Source: Apostichopus japonicus (Eukaryota; Echinodermata; Holothuroidea; Aspidochirotida; Stichopodidae). Taken from it: a stretch of 64,000 nt of DNA. Made by a program: the position numbers and the translations under genes. Where the stretch lies: NCBI RefSeq assembly GCF_037975245.1, contig NC_092581.1, positions 880,501 to 944,500 of the forward strand, in the 5' to 3' direction. Shown in pieces: positions 26,301 to 35,810 of the stretch (position 1 is the stretch's first letter; every line of letters starts with the position of its first letter). The notes beneath the pieces were generated by a model, which ran no database searches, was not told the DNA's origin, and was given only the letters and a program-made list of their open reading frames with translations.

Positions 26301-29300
26301 CTAATGCCATCATTAGATCATGGACATTGAAACCAATGCCATCATTAGATCATGAAACCAATGCCATCATTAGATCATGGACATTGAAACCAATGCCATC
26401 ATTAGATCATGGAACCAATGCCATCATTAGATCATGGAACCAATGCCATCATTAGATCATGAAACCAATGCCATCATTAGATCATGGACATTGAAACCAA
26501 TGCCATCATTAGATCATGAAACCAATGCCATCATTAGATCATGGAAATTGAAACCAATGCCATCATTAGATCATGAAACCAATGCCATCATTAGATCATG
26601 GACATTGAAACCAATGCCATCATTAGATCATTAAACTAATGCCATCATTAGATCATGGACATTGAAACCAATGCCATCATTAGATCATGGAACCAATGCC
26701 ATCATTAGATCATGGACATTGAAACCAATGCCATCATTAGATCATGGACATTGAAACCAATGCCATCATTAGATCATGGACATTGAAACCAATGCCATCA
26801 TTAGATCATGAAACTAATGCCATCATTAGATCATGGACATTGAAACCAATGCCATCATTAGATCATGAAACCAATGCCATCATTAGATCATGGACATTGA
26901 AACCAATGCCATCATTAGATCATGGACATTGAAACCAATGCCATCATTAGATCATGAAACCAATGCCATCATTAGATCATGGACATTGAAACCAATGCCA
27001 TCATTAGATCATGAAACCAATGCCATCATTAGATCATGGACATTGAAACCAATGCCATCATTAGATCATGGACATTGAAACCAATGTCATCATTAGATCA
27101 TGGACATTGAAACCAATGCCATCATTAGATCATGGACATTGAAACCAATGCCATCATTAGATCATGGACATTGAAACCAATGCCATCATTAGATCATGAA
27201 ACCAATGCCATCATTAGATCATGGACATTGAAACCAATGCAATCATTAGATCATGGACATTGAAACCAATGCCATCATTAGATCATGGACATTGAAACCA
27301 ATGCCATCATTAGATCATGGACATTGAAACCAATGCCATCATTAGATCATGGACATTGAAACCAATGCCATCATTAGATCATGGACATTGAAACCAATGC
27401 CATCATTAGATCATGGACATTGAAACCAATGCCATCATTAGATCATGGACATTGAAACCAATGCCATCATTAGATCATGGACATTGAAACTAATGCCATC
27501 ATTAGATCATGGACATTGAAACCAATGCCATCATTAGATCATGAAACCAATGCCATCATTAGATCATGGACATTGAAACCAATGCAATCATTAGATCATG
27601 GAACCAATGCCATCATTAGATCATGGAACCAATGCCATCATTAGATCATGAAACCAATGCCATCATTAGATCATGGACATTGAAACCAATGCCATCATTA
27701 GATCATGAAACCAATGCCATCATTAGATCATGGACATTGAAACCAATGCCATCATTAGATCATGAAACCAATGCCATCATTAGATCATGGACATTGAAAC
27801 CAATGCCATCATTAGATCATGGACATTGAAACCAATGCCATCATTAGATCATGGACATTGAAACCAATGCCATCATTAGATCATGGACATTGAAACCAAT
27901 GCCATCATTAGATCATGGACATTGAAACCAATGCCATCATTAGATCATGGACATTGAAACCAATGTCATCATTAGATCATGGACATTGAAACCAATGCCA
28001 TCATTAGATCATGGACATTGAAACCAATGCCATCATTAGATCATGGACATTGAAACCAATGCCATCATTAGATCATGGACATTGAAACCAATGCCATCAT
28101 TAGATCATGGACATTGAAACCAATGCCATCATTAGATCATGGACATTGAAACCAATGCCATCATTAGATCATGGACATTGAGACCAATGCCATCATTAGA
28201 TCATAGACATTGAAACCAATGCCATCATTAGATCATGGACATTGAAACCAATGCCATCATTAGATCATGATAAAAGCTTCCATATTTTATATTCAGCAAT
28301 TTTCTAAACCCACCTCCATCAAAGCAAATAAACACCCACCTCCATCAAAGCAAATAAACGTTGTGAGTAAAATTAGGACAAACATAACAAATAGAAGGGC
28401 ATGTGGCTTGATGTCATATTTAGACTCGATCGATCGAGTCTTCAGCACAGTGTGTGAAGGGTCATTTAATCTGTGATATAGGTCTGCTAAAATGTAACTG
28501 AGATTTTCCTTAGCCGTTTGGGTAAGTCATTTGTGAATGACGGCAATCTCTATCACAAAGGCCAAAATAATGGTGGTTGGATTTTTTGTCTCCTTAAATT
28601 CAACAAACCACAGAAACATTGAATTGATTGCTGAACATAATCTATCCATGTGCACAATGTGCAGTTTTGTACGCATGGGTATGAGAAAACATCTGGGCAA
28701 AGGAAACAAAAACTTGTGGATAACTTTCCTTTTAAAATTGAAACCAACTCTGCAACACAATAGCTAGTGTAGTGTACACACATAATTGCAGTCACTTCAG
28801 ATGTAAGAGCAAAAGACTCATGATTTTCTTATCAAAGTTATCACACTAAAAGAATCTTCGAGCTGAGGCATTTCCTTGTCAATTTTTTAGATGTTTTTGT
28901 ATATAACAGCTCTACTGTATATATGTTTATCATACATAACAGACAAGTTCTTCCGGCTTTCATCACAAATGCAGTTTGTGCTTCCACAGGTCTACTCGTT
29001 ATATATCCCACTTTGGCCTACTCAATATTCCCATCAAGTGGCTTTATAAAGGTGTACTATTACTAAAAGTACCAGCTCATGTGTATAATACATAACAGAC
29101 AAGTTCTTCCGGCTTTCATCACAAATTTATGCAGTTTGTGCTTCCACAGGTCTACTCGATATATATCCCACTTAGGCTTACTCAATATTCCTATCAAGAG
29201 TGGCATTATAAAGGTGTACTATTACTGAAAGTACAGTACCAGCTCTATATGTGTATAATACATAACAGACAAGTTCTTTCGGCTTTCATTCCCCCAAACA

Positions 29301-32300
29301 TAAAATGCAGGGAATTAAGCTAACTACTGCATACATGGCTAGGCTGATAGCATTTAGCTAATCAAACAAGAAATCTTTCTACACTGTGCACAAGAAAGAC
29401 AAGACATCAAAGGGGATCTCCGATGTTTAAAAAGAGGGCGCTGTCCTATCAGCCTCATAAGCCTGTACTCTTTAAGGATCTCTGAATTAATGTGAGATGA
29501 TCGTATCAAAGCACTCAAAGCATGATGAGCTCGCATACTGACACTATTGGTGATTTGACTAATTGTAGGTTCCACAGTTTGCGAAGTTTCGCCATTCACA
29601 CTACAACCAATGCGCGGTACTTAATTTTGCCGAGTGGCGGACAGGTACAGTGTGTGTCATTGCTGAATTTGTTGTCCGAGATAACCACAGTTAGCATATT
29701 TATTACCGATACATTTTGAGGGAGGACCAGTCTTGCTACTGTATAATATTGTAACATCACTGAAATGTACCTCTCACTGAAAAATTTAGTCAGGCTGGAT
29801 GACTGCCTTTGCTGTTAAGATAAACACAGACTGTACATACATACTGCACTACACAGTAATGAACACATACTGTAATTTAACTAATTGTGAATATGGTTGC
29901 TCTTGCAGACTTCAGTTCTAATCGCTGATATCATATGATGTTCTGTAAATATTACTTTATGCTCTAATTCTAGTACCACTGTTTCAGATCCATGTACTGT
30001 ACATACCAGACTAGTAGTGTGTACATATTGTACTAAGTACTCCTACTGTACTCTACCATGAAGTAGCCGGTACATGGGTGTTTATTTTAATGTGGGGGGG
30101 GGCAACTTGTGACATAGGCATCATAAGTTCAAGTACATGTATTCACAATAAGTTTAGGCTGTATTTGTTATAAGTTATAAAAACAGCAGAATAATGAAAC
30201 AAACATCAGATAAGAATATAACTTTAGTATTTTTGGCTCAAAAAACATTTAGACAACAGCCCAAAATAGCACGTGTAACAAGGACATCAAATTAACCTGA
30301 TCTTTTTCAGGATCATTTACAGTAGATGCTACATGTATATTCTGTCAAGACACCATTCTTTTAGTAAGGTATTGAAGATGGGTGAACTGGAAGACAAAAG
30401 TTGTTATCCTAGCGAACCTCAATTCTCAATAAAATCAATACATGTAGGTATTTTCTGCAAAATGGCAATAATTGTGGATATTTGCCGACTGTAAAGTCAT
30501 GTTTATAACTATACATAGGAAAACATCATTTTGAATGATACAAGTGATAAAAAACTTATGAACTTTCGGTGGCCATCAAATTCCAGTACTGGTCCCTGTA
30601 TAAAAGTAAACACCCATATGTACTTACCCTCATGGGTCACTACAGAACTCGTAGGTATATTACTGTATGCTCTAATTCTAGTACCATCATTACTAACTGT
30701 TTCTGAGTCATGTACATGTACCAGAATTGTAGTGTGTGTGTAAGTACTCCTACTTAAGCATGAAGTAGCCTGTACATCGAATCCTCCTCTAGGTCACTAT
30801 AGAACCTGTAAATTACTTGTACAGAGTTTGGAAATCTGGTTAAGTACCTTGAGGATCTATCTATACTGGTGTAAGACTAGAAGCGCTGGTATGCAGGCTC
30901 GGGAGCCTAATTGTACCCCATAGGACTTCATACTCACGATACAAAGGGGGTTTTGACTTGTACTCACAGTATTGTACCTTCTCTGTACATAACATCACAT
31001 GATAACCATTACACTGTACTCTACGTCTCTAGTTAGATATTGACAGCACTGGACAATGTCATCATAGAGAGCTCACCACATAGCCTCATGCTTGTAGCCT
31101 GCTTGGTAAACTTTGATCTTTTAAATAAACAATTAACAAGAGCTACAGTACTGTCAACACAGTTTAATTGACTGTTGCAACCTAATGGCAAAGTACAACT
31201 CAGATATCGTTGATTAAAAGGATTGTCTGGTGGCCCAAAGAAGTTACCTTAAAAAATGATAAATAATTTTCCAAACATGTTGTCAAAGTATGAGAACGCT
31301 AATGTTGCGTTTGACAGAGAAACGATTTTTTAATCGTTAAGGATAGACATTTCAAATATGATTTGAACAGTACAGAACGTGACGTCAGCTATGCTAATGC
31401 AGATTGAGACATAACCCACCCTCCGTACAGTACCTATACGGTAATCACAACAAATACCGCATTTGTATACAGATAAATTTCTTCCTTAACTTTCGGTGAA
31501 ATTTCTTAGAAATTAGATGTTTTCAAAAACTCCTTTAATAAGCCGTACTCCATATATGTAGTAGATCGGTTTTTTCGTGATCTTTGTGTAACACAAGATA
31601 AATATTAACAGCAGACTCTTCTTTGTTTATACATCGCGCTATCCAGCTCCAACGCGAACAATGATCGCGTGTAGGCTACTCTAACGTTTACAATCGGACA
31701 GTTCTGCGAAGCCTAAGCTTCTCCGTGCTACATTCTGCTCTGACATCGATTCCGCCAAGTTTCATCTCTCGGTGTTACAAATACTTTTCAAGTTTCCTTT
31801 TACTATTAATTTGATCCATGAATTTTATTTCAGCGATTTTGAAGAACAGTTTAGGAACTGTGGTTTGAGTGTCAGAGTATATTATGTGTAACGCTATACG
31901 TATACCAACTGGGCATGGTAGGCTGTAACGTTCGCGATAGGTACGTTATATATAATAGGCGGTCACCTGTGCGAGTACAAACGTAAGAGTGTATTTGTTG
32001 CGGAAATGGGAGTGCTATCTTCAAGTCGCCTGTTTTGCCTATTTGCAAGCACTATGTCAATCACCATATTGATGCATTCGAACAAACCGTACTTTTGGTG
32101 AGAAACTGGTGAATTTGAAAACCAGATTTCTACAAGAAGAAAACGTCGAATGGAGACAATTTTTACATGGTTAGAAAGAGAAAAATAATAACTACTGTAC
32201 TGTACAAGGACAATGTATCAAAATCTTCCACCAGACAATTCCTTTAAATCCCTGAAATATTCAACTTACTTTAGCTTTTTCCATAAATTCTTCATGCTTT

Positions 32301-34857
32301 CAACGATGCTGAACTGGAAAATTTCTATTCAGAATCAATGTGCTTTTCTTGTACATACAGTAAGTTACAATTGAACTGGTCTTTCAGACATATCTCTACT
32401 CAATAGTGACCAAAACCTCAACTCTTTGACTGAATAGAGTGCACAGGTCTGTACATCATTCCAAACAGATCTGGTGTTATACAGTATTGTTGTACGGTAT
32501 ACAGTATTGTTGTACGGTATACAGTATTGTTGTACGGTATACAGTATAGTTGTACAGTATTGTTGTAACTTGTACGGTACTATATAGAGTATTGTTGTAC
32601 GTTACTATATAGAGTATTGTTGTACGGTACTACATACAGAATTGTTTTACGGTACTACATACACTATTGTTGTACGGTACTGTACAGTATTGTTGTACGG
32701 TACTGTACAGTATTGTGGTACGGTATACAGTATTGTTGTAACTTGTACGGTACTATATAGAGTATTGTTGTACGGTACTATATAGAGTATTGTTGTACGG
32801 TACTATATACAGAATTGTTTACGGTACTATTGTTGTACGGTACTGTACAGTATTGTTGTATGGTACAGTACAGTATTGTTGCACAGTACTACAAACAGTA
32901 TTGTTTTACAGTACTGTATACAGTATTGTTGTTCGGTACTTGATATACTGTACTACATGTATACAGTATTGTTGCATGGTACTACATACAGTATTGTTGT
33001 ACGGTTGTTCATACAGTATTGTTGTACGGTACTACATACAGTATTGTTGTACGGTACTATATATTGTTGTACGATACTATATAGTTTTGTTGCACTCTAC
33101 TTCATACAGTATTGTTGTACTGTACTATATACAATATTGTTGTACGGTACTAAATACAGTATTGCTGTACGGTACTATATGCAGATTTGTTGTACGATAC
33201 TATGTACAGTATTGTTGCACAGTACTTCATACAGTATCAATTGTTGTATGGTACTGTATACAGTATTGTTGTACGGCACTATATACAGTATTGTTGTACG
33301 GTACTTCATACAGTATTGTTGTATGGCACTATATACAGAATTGTTGTACGGTACTGTATACAGTATTGTTGTACAGTATTGTACGGTTCTATATACAGTA
33401 CGTGTACAGTATGTATTCAACTGTGTATGTATTCAACTAGCAGTGCAATATTAAAAGTTAAAACCTCTACAGGATACACACAGTAAACAACTTAACTGTG
33501 AAATTCATTTCACTTTCAATTACAACAAAGTTGAATGGGTCGTGTGACAGAACAGACTTGTCAAAGCTCAGATCTCAAGGTCAAACTGAAAATGGGGAAT
33601 CATTTAACTTCATCCAATACTTACACACAGTGTTGACTAAAACCTCCTAAATTACTGTACAAGTTCGATTACAGAATAACCTACTGTACACAGGAAGGCC
33701 ATGCTCTTGTTCAGACAAATTGAATCAACTAACTTCGATCAGAAATTATGATAGATTTGCAATGCCCATAGCACAATGTTCCTTTTTAAGGACAATGTTC
33801 TACAAGATCATCAGTACTCTGAATTTGCTCCAGTGTGGTCTAATTTGTGTTCATGTTCGACTGCATAACTTCATTCATGGATTGACACTAGAATAGGACA
33901 CTTGGTCTTGAGTCACAATGCCTAAAGTTGTTAAAATTTACTTCGTAATGCTGGTAAATGGATGAAATCATCATAACATTAAACTGTAAATCAATGAATG
34001 ACTGAACAAATGAACTGAGGTTGCTGTAGTGAAGAAAAGAATGAATGAGTGAATGAACGAACAAACGAACGAACAAACGAACGAACGAACGGACCAAACA
34101 ATGCAAGTGCTTAAGAACAATGAACTGTTTCCTAGCTCAGTACTGTAGGTAAGTGTGATACTTTCGACATGACCACTTAAAACAAAACAATTCCAGTATA
34201 TATAGGTGAGACTGCGATTGTTTATCTGCAATAAGAGCTCATACACAGTGTGCGTTGTAAGATGAAGAAGCTGGTCTACACCAACCAGTTCCTATGTTCA
34301 AAGTCTAAGCAACCAACCTGTTTACTTAGAGCAGGCCACATAAATTGCTTTTAAAGATAAAGGCAAACGTTTTACCGTATATAACTGACCAGGTCGCATG
34401 TCAATGTATGAAAACCTAGTAGGATCAAGTAAACTACTAAAATACCCCATAAAATGTTGAGCATTTGAGTCTTCAAGAGCTTCTTGAAAAGCACCTTCAA
34501 AAGCTAGGTCACAACTGCCTAGTAGAGTAGGGTCGCAGTCAGTCGAGCAGTGTGCGGTCGGCTCATCAGTAAATGCCAACAGAAGACAAATTAAACTCAA
34601 TCTGTGTTGATAATGGATTGCAACACTGAAATATGCTATACAGACAACTTTTCTTCAACTTTCATATAGGTTTATGATTTTATATATGAACACACATACC
34701 AGTAACAGTACCTATCCGTCAATTTTCCACTTGACATGACAACTGTCTTCCACATGTTCAATTTAACTACAGTATACTTACCATATTCAATACCTCCTAG
34801 CAAGAAAAATGTGAAAGATGTGATCAGGGTGCTCTTCTTCTTAAACTCTGGCGACAT
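11187..34857 (-). CDS. MFSD8-like: MFSD8/CLN7-like major facilitator transporter (11 coding exons)
   Basis: Eleven exons join in frame with GT-AG borders: 34857-34782, 24587-24402, 22873-22811, 20989-20790, 18081-17778, 16727-16654, 16292-16209, 14445-14313, 13691-13560, 12447-12317 and 11324-11187. The CDS is 1521 nt, 506 residues, close to human MFSD8 (518). The protein has 12 predicted membrane segments. The major facilitator motif A lies in the loop after TM2 (GICHDKLHKTK, 65-75). Others are RFIAGIGAG in TM4 (105-113), NEYTAPG before TM6 (169-175), a long acidic central loop (about 197-275) and NQTALE in TM7 (296-301). These match the MFSD8/SPX-MFS branch. MFSD8/CLN7 is a lysosomal membrane protein reported to conduct chloride. 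The cytosolic C-tail ends in an acidic dileucine signal, ERTSLL (497-502), which fits endolysosomal sorting. An in-frame TGA five codons before the ATG supports the start. A 5' non-coding exon cannot be excluded. Orthology rather than a related MFS family is likely but unproved. Confidence 0.88.
12317..12447 (-). CDS. MFSD8-like: Transporter exon 10 (TM11-TM12)
   Basis: Acceptor tcaattccag|GTTTCAG, donor TTCAG|GTATGT. Encodes FSQGVRRSIMGLGTIMGPLW and TM12, matching the conserved GxxRxxxxLGxIxGPLWaG region of the family. Confidence 0.92.
12588..12744. repeat. 30-bp minisatellite in transporter intron 9
   Basis: Five full units of 30 bp containing cacatacaggcctgactaac, almost identical to each other. 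Being a multiple of three it is open in frames on both strands, which is not evidence of coding. Confidence 0.92.
13560..13691 (-). CDS. MFSD8-like: Transporter exon 9 (TM10)
   Basis: Acceptor tatcttctccag|GTCGT, donor CAGG|GTGAGT. Encodes the WIWLTMIFMVQVAGLPFILI helix and SLLSKLVPEEIQG. Confidence 0.9.
13795..13910. repeat. AT-rich simple repeat (aataat/gataat)
   Basis: Imperfect trinucleotide tract inside transporter intron 8. Confidence 0.8.
14313..14445 (-). CDS. MFSD8-like: Transporter exon 8 (TM8-TM9)
   Basis: Acceptor atccgtgcag|GTAATA, donor CCAACG|GTAAGG in phase 1. Encodes VIVGFVLISKLSKRCQDR, a motif-A-like loop in the second half, then TM9. Confidence 0.92.
16209..16292 (-). CDS. 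MFSD8-like: Transporter exon 7 (TM7-TM8)
   Basis: Acceptor tttctccacag|GCTTG, donor GCTGAG|GTGAGT; 84 nt, phase 0 at both ends. Encodes ACMTPLTKQFLGVKSFGNSL and LFFCLAGAE; TPLT is a family hallmark after TM7. Confidence 0.9.
16654..16727 (-). CDS. MFSD8-like: Transporter exon 6 (TM7)
   Basis: Acceptor ctttttgtag|TTCTTC, donor TTAGAG|GTGAGA. Encodes LLREEIVVMLATSFIFFFNQ then TALE (278-301). Confidence 0.9.
17434..17600. repeat. 41-bp tandem repeat, four copies, in transporter intron 5
   Basis: Units start gaacagttagttgggagagt and continue gtgttcgtatggcagttttca. The last copy carries a four-base insertion (tgtt duplicated). Confidence 0.9.
17778..18081 (-). CDS. MFSD8-like: Transporter exon 5 (TM6 and central cytosolic loop)
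   Basis: Acceptor tctgttacag|CTATTC, donor CATGG|GTAAGT in phase 1; 304 nt. Encodes TM6 (176-194) and the long hydrophilic, Ser/Asp/Glu-rich loop that separates the two six-helix halves. Confidence 0.92.
18236..20200 (-). mobile_element. 5'-truncated L2/CR1-like LINE in transporter intron 4
   Basis: A reverse-transcriptase ORF (20191 to about 18357) is followed by a 3' region with a TGTACAGCGTTTTAGAATG-like stretch and ends in a (TTTGAA)n tail at about 18236-18252, as in L2/CR1-group LINEs. The endonuclease part is absent, so the copy is 5'-truncated at about 20200. It has the same orientation as the host gene and lies entirely within intron 4 (18082-20789), so it should be removed by splicing. 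Confidence 0.85.
18354..20191 (-). pseudogene. Broken LINE reverse transcriptase
   Basis: First segment (20191-19151): NYRPVSNLPFLSKLVER, the Asp motif MLDLSSAFDTIDH, FGVPQGSCLGPVLFTVY and the catalytic YADD (codons at 19202-19213). A frameshift near 19160 moves to QECISDVRHWMLTNKLKIND and an in-frame TAA follows at about 19040. The C-terminal segment (18980-18354) has NLGVIFDEKLSMDQHV, ITSQIDYCNSLMYGAP, LHWLPVQLRIHFK and LWNSLPLTLR, the usual thumb and tail. Domain order is normal for CR1/L2-type RTs. At least one frameshift and one stop mean it is inactive. Confidence 0.88.
20790..20989 (-). CDS. MFSD8-like: Transporter exon 4 (TM4, TM5)
   Basis: Acceptor tttttccag|GGATCGG, donor CCAGGT|GTAAGT, ending in phase 0. 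Encodes residues 110-175 with IGAGVGSS, the ERSAAFALFMAARQFG helix and the closing NEYTAPG. Confidence 0.93.
20990..22810. other. Transporter intron 3
   Basis: Non-coding apart from a possible cryptic exon at 22498-22680 (see findings). A 35-bp segment at about 22400-22435 recurs in inverted orientation in intron 5 (17275-17310), marking a dispersed repeat. Confidence 0.5.
22811..22873 (-). CDS. MFSD8-like: Transporter exon 3 (TM3 end, TM4 start)
   Basis: Acceptor ctatttacag|GTAAC, donor GCAG|GTAGGT; 63 nt, phase 1 at both ends. Encodes NLLYFMSSTANMLVLSRFIA (89-108), the typical TM3-TM4 turn with the conserved SRF. Confidence 0.9.
22874..24401. other. Transporter intron 2
   Basis: AT-rich; no nested gene or large repeat recognised. 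Confidence 0.6.
24402..24587 (-). CDS. MFSD8-like: Transporter exon 2 (TM1 end, TM2, motif A, TM3 start)
   Basis: Acceptor ttgctatttcag|CGG, donor GTAG|GTAAGT; 186 nt, phase 1 at both ends. Encodes residues 27-87 including the conserved motif A loop. Confidence 0.9.
24958..25367. repeat. 62-bp tandem repeat, about seven copies, in transporter intron 1
   Basis: Units begin tggagcccgggattgtggaa and contain cggcgctaaaaccctaccaa and gttactgtagta. Spacing is mostly 62 bp; the last units are 60-66 bp. The array sits 120 bp before the large satellite. Confidence 0.92.
25485..28269. repeat. 2.8-kb satellite array with long/short units and higher-order structure
   Basis: The core accaatgccatcattagatc is joined by three kinds of linker. 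A 32-bp unit uses catggacattgaa; two 25-bp units use catgaa or catgga. Rare variants read gaaattgaaa or lose one C. There are roughly 90-100 units. The left half mixes long and short units; from about 27250 onwards long units dominate. A block from 25600 is repeated, with its variants, 499 bp later at 26099. The whole array is inside intron 1 of the transporter gene. Confidence 0.95.
28270..28936. other. Transporter intron 1, no gene seen
   Basis: Includes a short direct repeat of aaacacccacctccatcaaa-like sequence at 28305-28360. Confidence 0.5.
28937..29290. repeat. Tandem duplication of about 155-170 bp, two and a fraction copies
   Basis: cataacagacaagttcttcc recurs at 28937, 29090 and (with one change) about 29260, followed by matching sequence through gtctactcg and tattactaaaagta. 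Confidence 0.85.
29291..31213. other. Transporter intron 1, no gene seen
   Basis: AT-rich with repeated tgtactgta-like words. Two related segments (tatgctctaattctagtacca at about 29960 and 30665) hint at an old duplication. Confidence 0.5.
31214..32247. mobile_element. TTAA-flanked terminal-inverted-repeat element, about 1.03 kb
   Basis: Left end ttaaaaggattgtctggtgg and right end ccaccagacaattcctttaa are inverted repeats, each bordered by TTAA. The ends extend further: accttaaaaaat on the left and caatgtatcaaaa on the right both match the two ends of the small element at 38492-38608. No transposase frame is seen. TTAA target sites are typical of piggyBac-type elements, but the terminal bases do not prove that family. 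Confidence 0.7.
32487..33415. repeat. Irregular minisatellite (tattgttgtacggtac)
   Basis: About 0.9 kb of imperfect 20-28 bp units built from acagtattgttgtacggtac plus variable tatata or catac spacers. The apparent frames on both strands consist only of Tyr/Cys/Val/Thr repeats and are not coding. Confidence 0.9.
34016..34095. repeat. Tetranucleotide repeat (gaat/gaac/aaac)
   Basis: gaatgaatgagtgaatgaac grading into gaacaaacgaacgaac. Confidence 0.85.
34322..34600 (-). other. Unassigned open frame in transporter intron 1
   Basis: An open frame of about 92 codons follows a possible acceptor (aacacag at 34602-34608) and meets possible donors near 34370. It contains paired Cys (AHCSTDCDPTLLGSCD) and a hydrophobic start. 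Its phase does not fit between exons 1 and 2 of the transporter. It may be chance, a decayed exon or a small nested gene; I do not recognise it. Confidence 0.2.
34782..34857 (-). CDS. MFSD8-like: Transporter exon 1 (start codon, first half of TM1)
   Basis: ATG at 34857 starts MSPEFKKKSTLITSFTFFLL. The donor is TATG|GTAAGT in phase 1. The split codon GCG joins GGIEY to AVILPTLNLYV of exon 2, completing TM1. Confidence 0.8.
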
Positions 34858-34877
34858 GATGAAAGCTTTTCAGTTTC

Positions 34878-35026
34878 GATTTGGCAAACTCCGAGATGAC
34901 TATAATTTATACCAGTATTGCCACCTGAGTCAAGAGATAGCGACCAGAGTATCGAGATTATTTGATTTTGCAAACTCTGAGATGACTATATTGATAGCAG
35001 TATTTCCACCTTCAGGAGTCAAGAGG
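34878..35026. repeat. Diverged tandem duplication upstream of transporter exon 1
   Basis: Two copies about 88 bp apart of a segment running from gatttkgcaaactcygagat to gagtcaagag. It lies just 5' of the transporter start, in possible promoter or 5'UTR sequence. Confidence 0.7.
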
Positions 35027-35810
35027 TAGAGAATATCCAGACAGGTTATCATCCTACAGTACCAGGATCTGTGAAGAGATGAAAAGAGATCAACTTTGAA
35101 CACAATATTCAGAGCAATTTGTCCCTTTGGGGAATTTTCAAGAAAGTCTAGACCCATGGACCGATGAAAATAGTTTGGAGGGTCCTGCGATTTTTTCAGA
35201 TGTGGAAAATTTGTAGTTTTTGGTGCTTGCCTATGAAGATAGTTTAAGCTCATAGTCATAGCTCTAGCTTTCATGCATTCTGAAAATACATTCTGGGATG
35301 GGGGGTGGGGGAGTGGGGGAGGGAGGGAGTCTGGTGGGTCGTGGCTAAGTCATCACGGAAGATCCTAGTTTCATGGACCTAAACGTTTGCAGACTTGCTG
35401 TTCCAGACTAACCCTAGACAAATACTTGACCAAAAGTAGACTGAGATATGAGAGCCATGAAAAAAGTTTGAGGTCTGTCAACATTCATGAGCTCCAAAGT
35501 CAGCTCCACATTTTGAATACAACAAACAAGTTCAAAGTGCACTGTCTTTGTGTAACTTAGATACATAAAGTTACCAATGAATGAGATATGGTAGATGCTT
35601 GACCTCCACTTATTCAGATTACAGACCAGGATACGGGATCCTGATGATTAATATATCACGTTTAAACTGTGGCATGGAATGTACTGTATTGTATCTCTTT
35701 AATGCCCAACAAGGTTACAGTAGCTGCAGAGCAGGGAATGCTTTACCAGGTGTCGCACCGGGTCCCATCGCTGGTGTTTATGGCAAAATGATGTGCAAAC
35801 TGAGCAAATT

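Noticed and set aside
25600-27829. Repeat proteins of 60-118 residues
   Set aside because: Translations of the satellite. The frame depends only on alternation of unit lengths.
25485-28269. CRISPR-like regular repeats
   Set aside because: There are no unique spacers: linkers are a few shared variants. The context is an animal gene intron, so this is a satellite.
32790-33454. Long Tyr/Val/Cys-rich frames of up to 216 codons
   Set aside because: They are translations of an imperfect tandem repeat. Similar frames occur on both strands and there is no start or splice context.
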